Of a DNA stretch of 64,000 bases, positions 1 to 11,621 are shown in pieces; position 1 is the stretch's first letter, and each line of letters opens with the position of its first letter. A program made the position numbers and the translations under genes. The notes beneath the pieces are model-generated. The model did no database searches and was not told the origin of the DNA. It saw nothing but the letters and a program-made list of their open reading frames with translations. The stretch is from assembly GCA_032158295.1 (NCBI GenBank), contig CM063246.1, positions 12,277,608 through 12,341,607 of the forward strand, read 5' to 3'. Origin of the DNA: Pycnopodia helianthoides (lineage: Eukaryota; Echinodermata; Asteroidea; Forcipulatida; Asteriidae).

Positions 1-440
1 TTGCACTACAAAATGTAAAATACAGTATGAAAAATATATTAAAGCAAAATGAGGCAATATCTGGCCATTGTAAAAAAACTATTTAAGCAAAATGATAATC
101 TTTAAAAATAAAAGTTTAAGAAAACAGTGATTTTTTTTTACATTTAAAGGGGCTGTGTTGTCTTGATTGTAGTTTGCCCAGAAACAGTATGAACCCAGTT
201 ACTGCACTACGCATGCACGCTTTGACTGTCACTTTCATTTGTGTGTGCAATATAACGGACCTTGAGAGTTCTTAATTCAGTGTAGCGACAGACTTGCTGT
301 GATCATGACGACATAGCCCCTTTAATAAGTATATGTTGGTCAAATTTCACAAGTTGGAGGGCTTGTTGCGTTTGGGCCACTGTATTAATTTTGTGGAAGA
401 AACTGTAAAATACATACAAATTTTCATTTTGAGGCATTGT

Positions 441-590
441 ATTAAAATCGATTTGAAAATAGACAACGCGGTCGGTCAGGCACGAGAGAAAGTTCCGGCA
501 AGGCGCGGCATAGTATAGGCCTAGGCCTTGAGAAACCGGGAACTTTCTCTCGTGCCTGACCGCGGTGTCTATTTTCAAATCAATTTTAAT
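441..590. repeat. Near-perfect palindromic foldback element
   Basis: The left arm (441-499) starts ATTAAAATCGATTTGAAAAT and the right arm (535-590) ends with its inverse, ATTTTCAAATCAATTTTAAT. Both contain the inner segment GTCAGGCACGAGAGAAAGTT. The centre TATAGGCCTAGGCCTT is itself palindromic. A half copy lies at 55,740-55,800 next to BPHL, and flanking similarity continues to about 660. Confidence 0.75.
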
Positions 591-680
591 ATTCATCTTT
601 CCTAATTGTTCTTTAAAGAAACATAAGTATATCTCAACTTGTTTGCCAATAATATTCCTTGTAAAACGTGACACGTAAAG

Positions 681-1082
681 AGAAACAAGGTTACTTTAAC
701 AATATTTTTTTGAAATTTCAAACGAGAGAAACTCAACAAAATTCTGAGGTGCGTGTTTTCTGCATAGTACATGTTTAAAACTATGAAATAAAATATCGTA
801 ATGATGTAGGGGGCCTAGAAAGTGTATATTTAACTTTTTGGCTAAATTTACTTTTTCTGTACTAACAGGTTTTTTATTGAAAAGGTTACTACATTTTTAT
901 TTCTCTCTTTACAATACAGGTATCGATTCATTCACTATCTCTAATGACTCAATAATTATTGTCCACACCAAGTGATACCCATGGAGGAATACCATGGTAT
1001 TCTAGATCATCTATTTGATTTAGAGACCAGTGAGTTATTTGTGTGAACATATCCAGCTCATTAGTTAGTTGAGCGAGAGGTT
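681..1082. other. Unannotated AT-rich DNA
   Basis: No coding, RNA or repeat signal recognised. Confidence 0.4.
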
Positions 1083-1480
1083 GTCTTCAGCCGACGCCTT
1101 CTCGGGAAACTCTGATGGTCGTCTTCCACACATCCCGGTCCAGCATCAGGTCCTAAGCTCAGTTGTTTCTTGTTGTGTTGCGTCCCTCTTCAGCTGATCC
1201 ACGAAAGTTAGTCTCCTCCTGCCCTTGCTCCTGTTTCCATCGATGGGTTCCCAAAGAACTAAAGGGCTCACAGCTAGCTCTGGATGACGGACACAGTGGC
1301 CAGCCAGCCTCATCCTTCGTTCCCTGATCTTGACAGATACTCTTGGTAGGGAATCGTAGAGCTGGGAGTTGGGCATATGGTCTTCCCAGTGTACATCAAG
1401 GGCCATCCGTAGCATTCTTGTATAGACGCCGTCTAGTGCTCTTTATACTACCTTGCAGTATGAGTATTTCAGGCCTATGG
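1083..1480 (-). pseudogene. 3' fragment of a non-LTR retrotransposon reverse transcriptase ORF
   Basis: A minus-strand frame (1415-1146) reads RMRLAGHCVRHPELAVSPLV and then a basic GRRRLTFVDQLKRD stretch. This is the pattern at the C-terminal end of many LINE-type ORF2 proteins (R-L-GH--R--E----LLWEP--G-R-RGRR--T--D-L--D). Upstream the frame continues as ALDGVYTRMLRM but is preceded by a stop, and a +1 shift downstream restores LMLDRDVWKTTIRVSREGVG before a TGA near 1086-1088. With a stop, a frameshift and no catalytic domain present, it is a dead 5'-truncated copy. The clade cannot be fixed from this piece. Confidence 0.65.
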
Positions 1481-1947
1481 ATAATCAATTGTATGAATTA
1501 ATCATTCCACCAATTTGAATAGTTTTCTTATTCATGTCATTTGAGAGCCAGGGAATGTTTCACTGGATTTTTTATCCAGAAAATCTGTTAAACCAATAGA
1601 TGAAGATTGGCAGCTTATTTTGATTTCAGTCTTTACACACGAGTACCATTCCATTCTCTAGCTCTAATAACTCATTTGTATGGACCCATAATATCACCAG
1701 GTTGGATATATTTAGCATTATGGTTGTTTTTCACCAGGTATATCAGAGCATCTAGCATCACCACCTCCTCTACTATCAGACTAGGACAGTTTGTATCATT
1801 TTGATCAAAGACATCTTGATGTTGAACACTGAAGGCTTGGTATTGTAGGCAATCTCAAGAATACCATATCTGAAAGTTATAACAAATTACAAACCATAAA
1901 GTGAAATTTTAATAATAAGCTTTAATCATTGATGTTAAAAGACAACA
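1481..1947. other. Unannotated DNA
   Basis: No recognisable gene. A 65-codon plus-strand frame (1607-1804) has no family resemblance. Confidence 0.4.
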
Positions 1948-1982
1948 ATGTGTGTGTGTGTGCTGTGTGTGTGTGTGTGTCA
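1948..1982. repeat. (TG)n microsatellite
   Basis: Two runs of alternating TG, interrupted once by CTG, read directly. Confidence 0.85.
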
Positions 1983-2228
1983 TTGACACTGACGTATCAA
2001 CAAAATATTGAAGAAATGTGCCCCTTTTCCAAAGTGTGCATGGAAAAACATGGCTGCTTCCTACCTTACGGCAGAAGCACTCGGGCCAGCCTTGCTTTTC
2101 TATACACACGGTCGCTTGCTTGCTTGGCACGTTTACATTGTATACCAACTGTGAGTCAGGTGTCTCTAATCGCCAAATGTGTCTATTGTTTTAAAACATC
2201 ATTGTTACAGAGAAAAATATAACAACTT

Positions 2229-2575
2229 TATTGACTTTGTGCCAATTTCATAGAGCTGCATATAAGCATAAAATACTGCTAAGCAAAACTAGGCAGGAAA
2301 CCTATCACAGACAGTACTTGCAGTGACATCGTATTTTGGCTGGTGACCTTAACCTGGAAAGCAACATTTTGTTGTGCTTAGCTACCTCTTCTGCTTAAGC
2401 AGCCCCATATAGCTGCTTAAGCAGAAAAAGTAGCAAAGCACAAACAAATTATGCTTACCCGAATACTATGTCACATAATTCCGTCCCGTTTGTGATTTGT
2501 ATCCTGCTTATGTTTGCTTAGCAGAAATTAGTTAATAAGCAAGAACCTCTGCTTAAGCAGCCCATGTACATGTAT
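2229..2575. repeat. 'TGCTTAAGCAG' palindromic dispersed repeat, copy 1
   Basis: Begins CCAATTTCATAGAGCTGCAT and ends TCTGCTTAAGCAGCCCATG, with internal GCTAAGCAAAACTAGGCAGG. The same family recurs at 10,380-11,095 (split by a MITE) and 14,235-14,605. Internal self-complementarity around TGCTTAAGCA suggests a foldback non-autonomous transposon. Confidence 0.65.
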
Positions 2576-3110
2576 AGGGTACGGTGGGTTATACGGCGTC
2601 TTTTTCGGAGTGAGAACTGCGACTGCCTTGAGCAAGGCTAATAAAACCCATAATCTAAAGAAGGGACACAAAAATATTTAAAAATTAAATAAAGTATGCG
2701 GGAGAATAAATGAAATGAGTAACACTAAAGACAATTGTTTTAAACAAAAGCCTTTACGATACGTTGAGAATTATTTCCAAAAATAATGTCTCCACTGCAA
2801 AAGAGATTCTTAGGTACATTTTATCTATACAGACAGCGTGCCTTGAATTGAATGGAGAACAGCTTAAAAAACACTGACAACTTTTGATTAGCTCATGAAA
2901 AAATTTGTTCCCTTGCAAATAAAGTTTGTTTCAATTTGAATTTTCAATGAAGTAAATTCACCTCTAAAAAAAATTAATCATATCCGTAGGGTTGAAATTG
3001 TTTATTTAAAATATATTTTCCCATCAACAACAAAAAAAGGTTCAATGTCCTAATTATTATGTGGCTTACATACATGTGGTCTAACGACAAAAATAGTCAA
3101 ACTCAGGCCT
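2576..3110. other. Unannotated AT-rich DNA
   Basis: Nothing recognisable up to the Mutator-like element. Confidence 0.4.
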
Positions 3111-4022
3111 ACCTAGTACTAGTTGCGATAATCGTAACCCTCCATCCTCCCGACGGTCGGAGACCGGAGGGTTACGAGTCATGCAGTGCAAAAAAGTGGC
3201 GAAATTACAATTTCAACTATTTTGGTCAGACCAGTCACCAGATTTTCCCAATTTTTACCACTTTCAAAAAACATGACACACATTCTAAAAACATGGATGT
3301 GATCATCAATGTGTCATGAATCCATTCGTATTACTCAAAACATCATTGAGAAAATATTTTAAGAAAAAAAGACAAAAACTTACCAGAGACTGAGCGAAAT
3401 TCTCATGATGCGTAGACAATCTCAGGTCCGGTTTTCGAACCTCGCGATTCGTGACCTAGCAACATCTCGACCAATCAGCGTAAGCGAACTCGTCGTTGAG
3501 GGCATTTTGTTGAGTTGCACAATCACAGGATATTATGAGGAAAAATTTACAGATTGAGCGCGCATTCTGGAAAGCTGTTCCTGCAATTAATCAGCGCAAA
3601 CTGCAAATGGCGCAAATCCGTTAAATACATTAACTGCGTGCACGCACAGTCGCACACGAGACGATCGCCACGCCTACACAACGGTTTGGTTTACGCTGAT
3701 TGGTTGATTTAGGGGAAGTGCGGTCCATGGACATTTCGGTCAGTTTCTGGTAAGTTTTTGTTCGTTTTTTCTTCAAAAAATTTTTCATCGATATTTAGAG
3801 TGTTATGAATAGATTCATTACACCTTGAAGATCAAATCCAAGTTCTTAAAATGTGTGTCATGTTTTTTGAAAGTGGTAAAATTGGGCAAATCTGGTGACT
3901 AGTCTGACCAAAATAGTCGAAATTTTTATTTCGCCACTTTTTTGCACTGCATGACTCGTAACCCTCCGGTCTCCGACCGTCGGGAGGATGGAGGGTTACG
4001 ATTATCGCAACTAACCTAGTAC
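3111..4022. mobile_element. Mutator-like foldback transposon with 9-bp target duplication, intact ends
   Basis: Element 3120-4013 (894 bp) begins TAGTTGCGATAATCGTAACC and ends with the exact inverse complement. Inverted arms continue inward about 290 bp each (3120-about 3410; about 3720-4013), down to the ACTTACCAGA-ACTGA-CGAAAT stretch, with mismatches and small indels. Directly flanking both ends is ACCTAGTAC (3111-3119 and 4014-4022), a 9-bp duplication. Long TIRs with 9-bp duplications are typical of the Mutator superfamily. The 310-bp loop has no coding capacity, so it is non-autonomous. Confidence 0.85.
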
Positions 4023-4546
4023 CTACTTGATCAAATAATCGTAGTTTAAAAAACTAAAAACTTGGCAATTAATGGATAGAGTTTATGAACATGACTGTGC
4101 ACAAAATGAGGAAAACACTGGAATTTGTTGTAAACGATGTATTGAAAGAAAACTTACCATTTTAATCACCGTGTAAGAAGGATGTACTCCGCGGGCCTAG
4201 AATGCTTTTTGCGGGCATGGTCTGGGCGGTCAGCGTGACATCAGTCTCGGTGTTTGATGAAACGCGAACCATGGCAATTGTCGCTCTTTTCAGATTGAAT
4301 TTTAGTCAGTTATTAAAAGTCATGCGAATCTCTAAAGCAAGTGGACATCTCAATGAAACCTCCTCTTGTAATCCTTGCTTACCATTAAGCCATCAGACGA
4401 GCAAAACGGAAACAAACTCACTCTTTTTGTAAAAACTAACATTTTTCACCCGAGTTCCCCCGAAAAGATTGACAATTAGTTTTAGCCGCCGCATAGAAGG
4501 AAGGGCGCCCTCCAATTTAGATCATTATTACTAAAAGGTAAACAGA
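4023..4546. other. Unannotated DNA
   Basis: A 76-codon frame at 4202-4432 lacks splice context and any known motif; nothing else seen. Confidence 0.35.
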
Positions 4547-4862
4547 TAACCTCGTTATCACGTGAAGCGTGTCACCTCGTCCCTATACCTCTCACTGATC
4601 CCAAGCAAGATTGAAATGTAAAATCGTACACCTATGGGAATGAGAGTGATTGTTTATAGCCGACGCTTGTCACGTGTTCCAAAAGTTTCAAGTGCGATGT
4701 AAACAATTACCCTCGTTTTCATGGGAAGCGTGTCACATACGCCGTCCTACCCCCAAATAATGCTTGGCAAGATTAACATTTGAGTTGACACACACCTATG
4801 GGAATGAGAGTGTTATTGTGATTGCTAAAGCTTATCACGTTTTCCACATAAGAGCTACCGCT
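4547..4862. repeat. Diverged tandem duplication, about 160-bp unit, two copies
   Basis: CCTCGTT(A/T)TCA-G-GAAGCGTGTCAC occurs at about 4,551 and 4,711, and CACCTATGGGAATGAGAGTG at about 4,630 and 4,794. Function unknown. Confidence 0.6.
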
Positions 4863-7304
4863 GTCAAGGGTCAAATAATTTGTGTGTGGTGTTCAGTTGT
4901 CGATATGAATGTCTGAATGTTCCTGTGAAGAAACAACTTTTGCAAGTTTCGGAACTTCAGTAATAAGCAAAAGGTATATCATTAATTTATGTAAAACAGC
5001 TTAATATAAATTCTTGCCAGGAACAGGATTAATAATAATAATAATAATAATAATAATTTATTGAATTTATATTGGCTCTCTCCAGGACCAGCCTGTTCGA
5101 GGGCGCATAACAATAAAAATTTCAATAAGAATTGCCAGTGGATGATGATGTACTATTTGAAGTTTTGAACTTGAACGCACAGTCTGACAGATACAGTGAT
5201 GTCATGATCAGGTATCCATGGCTGTAATTGTTACCTCTAATCAGGTTGTTACCTCTGATCAGGAGGGTAATTTTCTGTTTTCAGAATGAGATGGCTTAAT
5301 TGTTTTTGTGATGAAAATGACATACCCATATTCCCCCAACAAGAAGCTTATAATTCATAAGGTCTATTAACGCAAATACCGCCTTGTTGATGCCCAATGG
5401 TTGAAAGGCACCATGGGAAAAGGAATACCAAAAAGGGAACACTGTTTGTTTTCTTTTCCTTTACACAGTGCCTTTTGACCACAATAACCCTTATTGACTG
5501 ACACCCATGTATGTTTGTTGCACAGAGGCTGAGCCATGTGGGTAGATTATATACAGAGTGATCTTGTCACAAACTCTGCATCATTTAGAGGGCATTTTGC
5601 ATGTTTTTACATGTCTGGCCCCATGTGAGCACATTTGGAGTGTTGACTCACTAACTGGGAAACAAGAGAAAAAATATAAAAAAGAAAAACTATAAAAATA
5701 ACCCACTTAATATAGTCAATTGAATCAAATATTTATTTAAGTTTTATTACACAGGCTCTGCCTACGTAACAAGGTTGTCCATACAGCTGTCTGCACAAGG
5801 GGGTTAAAGTTATATGAGGATAAATGAATTTGCAATTACTAGAATCGGGTACAGGTCTCATCTCGCCCCATTCGTGGGACAAAATCTATTGAAATTCATC
5901 AGTAGTCTTGGCTCTAGACCCCTTTACCCCCCCCCTGATTGCACTGTACAGTGATCGTGAGCTATGCAGGTTATGTTTTGCACAACTTAGGATTGCAAAG
6001 GTAAAATTAAAGGACCTGTATGTCGGTGAAATGGCTTTCCAAACTCGGCTCTTTCAACCAATTTGAAACTACTCTGAGAAAAATCTTGCAAAGTTATTTG
6101 TATATAAATTTAGAACATATTGTTCAAAGCAAAGGCCTAGAGGAGGTTTTGTCACATGATTCCAATGCTTTTAAGCCGTCAAGCTAAAAACTTAATATTC
6201 TGTGTCAGTGTAATCTAATTAGTTTGCCCCAATCCACATGGGAATTAAAATTTGATTTTCTGGAAGATATCATGACCTCCTTAAGAGGTTATGAACCGAG
6301 CATTTTACATTAATTACTTTAACAACCTTAGACCAGTATGAAATATTGAGTGTAACACAAAAGTAACATTACAAAATCATCTATTTATTTTTTTCCTACA
6401 AAAATAAACAACAGTAAGAGTTTCAAAATAAACTTAAAAGCATTTTATCAAAGTGGTTAAAATTATAATGTAAATCTGTTTTTTAAGACATGCTTCTTAG
6501 TTTTAAAAATAAATGCAAAGAATCGATCTTTAGTTTTCTTTAGATTCTAAAACAGGACACACAAACATTTTTTTTAAATAAAGAAAATCTTTAAATTGTT
6601 GTTGACATCATCTTAAATACTAAAACACTCTAAAAACTTTGTGAACTTTTTCAATAACCATAAGTTTTCAATGAAGATGAATGCTTTTACATCAGTGATA
6701 TTTATTTATTTTTGTTTTACCAAGTTAGTTTAAAATAACCTTCTCCTTTGTGAACGGATACTTTCAATTTCCCATTAAATGTAAGCCTGAGATATGACAT
6801 AGCATGTTCAACCTAAAAAATGTACAGACAGTCAAAAAATTGACAAGTTAAACCAACCTTTTGTATTGGTTTAATGTTTTAGTTTTATCAAGTGTAGTTG
6901 GTGATATAACCTACCATGACTTGGATGACATTGAACCAATGCTTGGTGGATAATAAGTTTAGCTTTATTACAGATTCATTACTCATAATTAGTCCTGTGA
7001 TCCATAACTATACGTCCTAGGCTTTACACACAATGGATTATGTCCCAAAACCAGTAACTCATTCTTTTTAAGTACAAAAGTTACATACATTGTACACAGC
7101 ATGTCTCCCAGTCTGGAATTTGATAATTTGAAATCCTTTGAATAAGAAGTACAGAATCAAAAGTACATGTTCTCTTTCTAAATCAGAAATTGTCCAAGAT
7201 TGAACAGCATAATTCTTATTGTCTAAATATTGTTCACAGAAATGAATAATTTTAGATGTGGGATGGAAAACCCAAAGTAGGGAAAGGTAAGGAACCCACT
7301 CCAC
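4863..7304. other. Unannotated AT-rich DNA
   Basis: Apart from the AAT microsatellite, no exon or repeat was recognised. Composition is like an intron or intergenic desert. Confidence 0.4.
5030..5058. repeat. (AAT)n microsatellite
   Basis: Nine or more consecutive AAT units read directly, followed by ATTTATTGAATTTATATTGG, a common tail sequence of dispersed elements. Confidence 0.85.
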
Positions 7305-7395
7305 ATGCTAGGCTCCTGTCCGGGATTCAAACCAGGGTCACGGGGGTGAAAAGCAGGGAAAAACCACTGAACCATCGAGGCAGAATGCCTTGTTT
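7305..7395 (-). repeat. tRNA-derived SINE fragment
   Basis: On the minus strand GATGGTTCAGTGGTT resembles an A box and CTGGTTTGAATCCCGG a B box about 35 bp later. This is the Pol III promoter spacing of a tRNA-derived SINE. The tRNA fold is not preserved. Confidence 0.55.
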
Positions 7396-8375
7396 GTTTT
7401 TAATAATAAAACATTAAAGTTGAGCACTGTGTGTGCTTGTATCTAAGGGATGCACATTTTTGTTAAGTCACCAAAATATCAGAATCAAATGCTGTGAATA
7501 AAACTAACACTTGGGGTTGGGAATACCCACTTGTTTAAATTGAAGATTTTTTTTTTAAAGTTGGAAATGAAAGTCATCATTTTAAATATTGTTGTTAAAC
7601 TACTTCTGCACTCAATGAGCTCAATACACATTGCTGGATATCCCTCATAACTGATTTGTCTGACAGTGTGCTCTGATTAGCTGCTCAAATTTGTTGGTAA
7701 CTGGTGTGGATTGGTCAGTGTTACCAGGGAATACCTGTAGTAGGATACACACTAAATCAAATAACATGTGATCAGGGCAAATTTCACCAGCTGTCACAAA
7801 TATTATCAAAGACTATAGAGATTTAAAGTTAAAACAACTTGGTACAAATTAGTTTTGAATGTCTGTGCAATGGTGTCAAAGGATAATTAATATGTTTTGT
7901 TCCATCCTTTGTTTTATTTGTAGTTTTCTTATGAGGTATTTAAATGTTCATCACTAGCTTTGAAGTCTAAGGATTTATGTGTCTTTGTTTTCTTTAATTC
8001 TGGCATAAACACAATGGGCTAAAGGAATAATGTTGGTTCAAGTATTAGAATTGTAATTTTGAAAGAGCTTGCTTGTGTTTTTTTGTAATGAAGATAATTA
8101 CTTGAGGTTTTATTCTATAGAATAAAACCTTGTATAGATACAAGTACATGACAAAGATAAACATAAAAATAACTTGAATTTGAGAAATCTTAGCAAATAT
8201 TTATACCTTAGGTTTTTTTGGTTGGTAAGCAGTTTGCAATGTCAGCTAATTCTATTTTCTCAAAATTTGGCAATAAATTGATAATCCTAACCAGTGGTAT
8301 ACATGTAGTTTCGAAGGGAAACCAACGATGGAGTTGAGTAGTAATTAAAGTTTGTCATTCTTTTCTGACTTTCAG
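7396..8375. other. Unannotated AT-rich DNA
   Basis: Nothing recognised before the candidate exon at 8,376. Confidence 0.4.
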
Positions 8376-8548
8376 GATGCACTCCAGAAAGCAACAAGGT
8401 ATTACAGAAACCGATGTGGTGCTGTTTACATTCTAAGAAGATGTTGTAGAAACACCACAACAAGAATCCATAACATTCATACATGGGGACCAGCACAAGC
8501 CTTGAGCAAACAGACACACCGACCATTCAGTGTTGTTGACCATGTCAG
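8376..8548 (+). CDS. Candidate internal coding exon of unknown gene
   Basis: A 173-nt open segment is bounded by a good acceptor (CTGACTTTCAG) and donor (GTCAG/GTAAAT). It is in phase 0 at the start and phase 2 at the end and encodes 57 residues, including AVYILRRCCRNTTTRIHNIH and PFSVVDHV. It is rich in Arg, His and Cys with few acidic residues and has no stop, but I recognise no domain. No partner exon was found on either side, so it could be an isolated exon of a gene with long introns, a mitochondrial-presequence-like exon, or chance. Confidence 0.35.
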
Positions 8549-8904
8549 GTAAATAATATAAGCATATCTCAAGTTAGGCAGGGTTGTTATCAATCTATAT
8601 TTCAGGCTTTTGTAAGCACCAACTGTAATACCATGAATATGAAAAATATGTACCCTGCAACTTACTTGATGTTGATTTTTGGCATTAAAACAAAAAAATT
8701 AATAGTTTTAAAATTAAAGCAGTTTGGGCTTGGCGGGAAACAAGCATCGGCTGAAAACAGTTGAGTAAGGGCAGCAGCTGACAGCCTGATCAAAGAAAGG
8801 GGAACTGTCAAAAACAAAGAACCATGGAATTTTCATGATCCACCCTAAGACTGCCCCTATTGTAACAAAATAATAAGCATTTTTTATTGTTCATTGTGTC
8901 TAGG

Positions 8905-9415
8905 TATAGGGAGGAGGGCTCAGATGAGTGGAGACAACTTCTTGAAACCTGACATTGCCATCCAATCCTTCATTGTGATGCTGGTGAGGCATTAGGGAGG
9001 ATGGCTCAGATGAGTGGAGGTAACAACTTCATAGACCTCACATTGGCATCCCATCCTTTATTGCACTGCCAGTGAGGCATAAATGAGGATGGCTTTGTGT
9101 TGCTAGTGAGGCATTGGGGAGGTAGCTCAGACGAGTGGAGGCAATAACTTTAAACACCTGACATTGCTATCCCCATCCTTCATTGTGCTGCTAGTGAGGC
9201 ATTAGGGAGGATGACTCAGATGAGTGGAGGCAACAACTTCATAGACCTGACATTTCCATCCCCATCCTTCATTGCACTGCCAGTGAGGCATTAATGAAGA
9301 TGGCTTTATTGTGCTGCTAGTGAGGTATTAGGGGAATGGCTGAGATGAGTAAAGACAACAACTTCATGAACCTGACAGTGCCTTCCCCATTCCTTATTGT
9401 GCTGCATGTGATGAT
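8905..9415. repeat. Minisatellite with alternating about 87/123-bp subunits
   Basis: GCTCAGATGAGTGGAG and variants recur at about 8,918, 9,004, 9,125, 9,213 and 9,339. Spacings of 86, 121, 88 and 126 bp show a higher-order dimer of about 210 bp. Each unit also has CCTGACATTGCCATCC and GCTAGTGAGGCATTAGGG. Confidence 0.8.
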
Positions 9416-10047
9416 GTATATAGAAAATAAATTTGTGACAGCACCACTAATATGATTGGTGCCTTTTTTTCTGTCAAATTTAATTTAAAATGTTCTGATT
9501 TTTCATAGTTTCATAATTTTAATAACTTTAAAAGTAAAGCATGCTCATGCAATAAAAGATGGATTTACAGGAAGACAACAAACAATTTTAGCCGACAGCA
9601 CCCAAATCCCCTGTAGGAAAATCTTAATTCTTATTTTTTTCTTGTTTAGTATTCCCCTATAGAAGCTTGTTTGTAATGTTTTAGGATAATTATCAATACG
9701 AAAAATGTAGTCTCCATGAAACCATTTCATATTTATAGAGTGAGGAGCTAGAAATTAATCTGAAACCTAATTTCTTATTTTATTTTAGTTTAATTATTTT
9801 ATTCCGAGTAATAATCCCCAAGGGAACATCTTTTTAAATTATAGGGTGGGACAATGTTATTGGATGTAATAGTCTTTAATGAATTATAAGAATATTCATG
9901 CAGCTACAAAAAAAAAATAGTTTTAAGAAACATTTTTACAAACTGCATCATGGTATCATAGTTTAGGGAGCCCAAGTGTGCCCTCATTGTTCATGCAGGT
10001 GCATGATAATTGTCTTGATAGATGTATACATTGCTTTGGGGATGAAC
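9416..10047. other. Unannotated AT-rich DNA
   Basis: Nothing recognised between the minisatellite and the foldback repeat. Confidence 0.4.
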
Positions 10048-10245
10048 GATATTATTTTGGTCTTGACTTTTCACCACTGTGTGATAAGCATGGTATACTA
10101 AATGCTTTCCCTGAGTCTTGTGAAAAAAAATCCACAGGCATAGTACTTGAGTGGGATTCAAACCCACGAACCCTGCTATTTTTCCCCTGGACTTATACAG
10201 TGCTTATCACACATCAGTGTAGAGTAAAAACCAAAATAATACCAT
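10048..10245. repeat. Foldback dispersed repeat with tRNA-like segment
   Basis: GATATTATTTTGGT near 10,048 and ACCAAAATAATACCATG near 10,230 are inverted. TGTGTGATAAGCATGGTATA pairs with TATACAGTGCTTATCACACA. Inside, TGGGATTCAAACCCACGAAC is a minus-strand B-box-like segment. Same family as 57,310-57,500. Confidence 0.6.
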
Positions 10246-10379
10246 GATTCATTTAATCATAAACCTTTAAAATGCAGTACTTTTTGGTTAAAGATCTTAC
10301 TAGTAGAAATTGCTACAAATTAAAATAGTTGTTTAAACTTAATTATTCTAGATAAAAATGTGATACTTGCATTAGCAGG

Positions 10380-11095
10380 GCAATTTCATAGAGCTGTGTA
10401 AGCATAAATTATTGCTTACAAATTTGCTGCTAAGCAAAACTAGGCAGGATACCTATCACAGACAGTACTTGCAGTGACATCGTATTTTGGCTGTTGACCT
10501 TAATATTGAAAGAAACATTTTGTTGTACTAAGCTACTTCTTGTGCTTAAAGGTATACGTTGCCTTGAATCGGCCAGTTGGTCTAAAAAAAGCGTTTGTAA
10601 ACCGTTGGTTATAAAATGCATATGGTTAGAAAGATTTTTTAAAAAGTAGAATACAATGATCCACACAAATATGCCTCGAAATTGTGTGGTTTTCCTTTTA
10701 CATCAAGAACTAACACAGCCGGCCATTTTATGGAGTCAAACTTTTGACTCCACAAAATGGCCGACCGTGTTAGTTCAAGGAAAACCACGCAATTTCGAGG
10801 CATATTTGTGTGGATCATTGTATTCTACTTTTAAAACGTTTTTCTGACCGTATGTATTTATAACAAACGGTTACAAACTCTTTTTATAGATCAACTCAAC
10901 CGATCCAAGGCAATGTGTACCTTTAAGCAGCCCTATGGAATTGAGCCCACCCAATTTCATATAGCTGCGCAAGAACGAAAAAGAGTAAACCACAAGAAAA
11001 TTATGCTTACAAGAATACCATGACACATATGTTTGCTTAGCAGAAAATGGTTAATTAGCGAGATTCTCTGCTTAAGCAGCCCTATGAAATTGGGT
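10380..11095. repeat. 'TGCTTAAGCAG' repeat copy 2, split by a MITE
   Basis: The left part 10,380-10,545 and right part 10,927-11,095 together match copy 1 at 2229-2575. The join falls inside the sequence that reads TTCTGCTTAAGCAGCC in copy 1, exactly where the TTAA-flanked element sits. Confidence 0.7.
10546..10926. mobile_element. TTAA-flanked palindromic MITE nested in another repeat
   Basis: TTAA at 10546-10549 and 10923-10926; termini AGGTATACGTTGCCTTGAAT and its near inverse ATCCAAGGCAATGTGTACCT. The arms extend almost to the centre, where AGTCAAACTTTTGACTCC is the tip. TTAA duplication indicates piggyBac- or Kolobok-type transposition. Confidence 0.8.
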
Positions 11096-11133
11096 GTCTT
11101 TGTAAATATTCCCCCAACCATGTTAGGTACCTA

Positions 11134-11504
11134 TTAAAGGCACAGTACACGTTTGGTAATGACCCTGAAAATTTATGGCAATAAAAACTTACTTGGTAAG
11201 AACACAGCAGCTTTGGCTAGTATAATGAATTTTATTTTACTTGAAGTACTACCGTTATGGAAAATATAGCACTTTTTATTCCCCAAAATTTGAATCTGAG
11301 AAGCGTTTCTGTCGAAACGCTTCTCAGACTGTGTATTCTTATGGGGAATATTCGTCCTGCGTGGAAATATTCGCTCCGGTTTTTCGGTGATATCTCAAAA
11401 ACGCGAAATTTTCACAGGTTAGTTTTATTGTATGTACCTACATTTTTTATTGGATTAACACGATCAGTAGGCTCCAATTACCAAACGGGTACTGTGCCGT
11501 TTAA
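11134..11504. mobile_element. TTAA-flanked MITE with central hairpin
   Basis: TTAA at 11134-11137 and 11501-11504. The left end AGGCACAGTACACGTTTGGT is mirrored on the right by ACCAAACGGGTACTGTGCC. A perfect hairpin, TCTGAGAAGCGTTTC/GAAACGCTTCTCAGA, sits near 11,293-11,327. I recall very similar TTAA MITEs as abundant in echinoderms, which supports the organism guess. Confidence 0.8.
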
Positions 11505-11621
11505 ACCATTTCATTGAAAAAAAACTTGTATCAAATTTCTGTTATGATGAGCTTCATTAAAAAAAAAACTACTTTGAAACTGATTTCTGTTTTTTCAGCC
11601 TACATGTACATGTATATACCC

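Noticed and set aside
1909..2222. Overlapping small frames on both strands around the TG repeat
   Set aside because: Cys/Val or Thr/His runs come from the dinucleotide repeat; no other coding evidence.
9978..10247. 89-codon open frame
   Set aside because: It lies across a foldback dispersed repeat also present at 57.3 kb.
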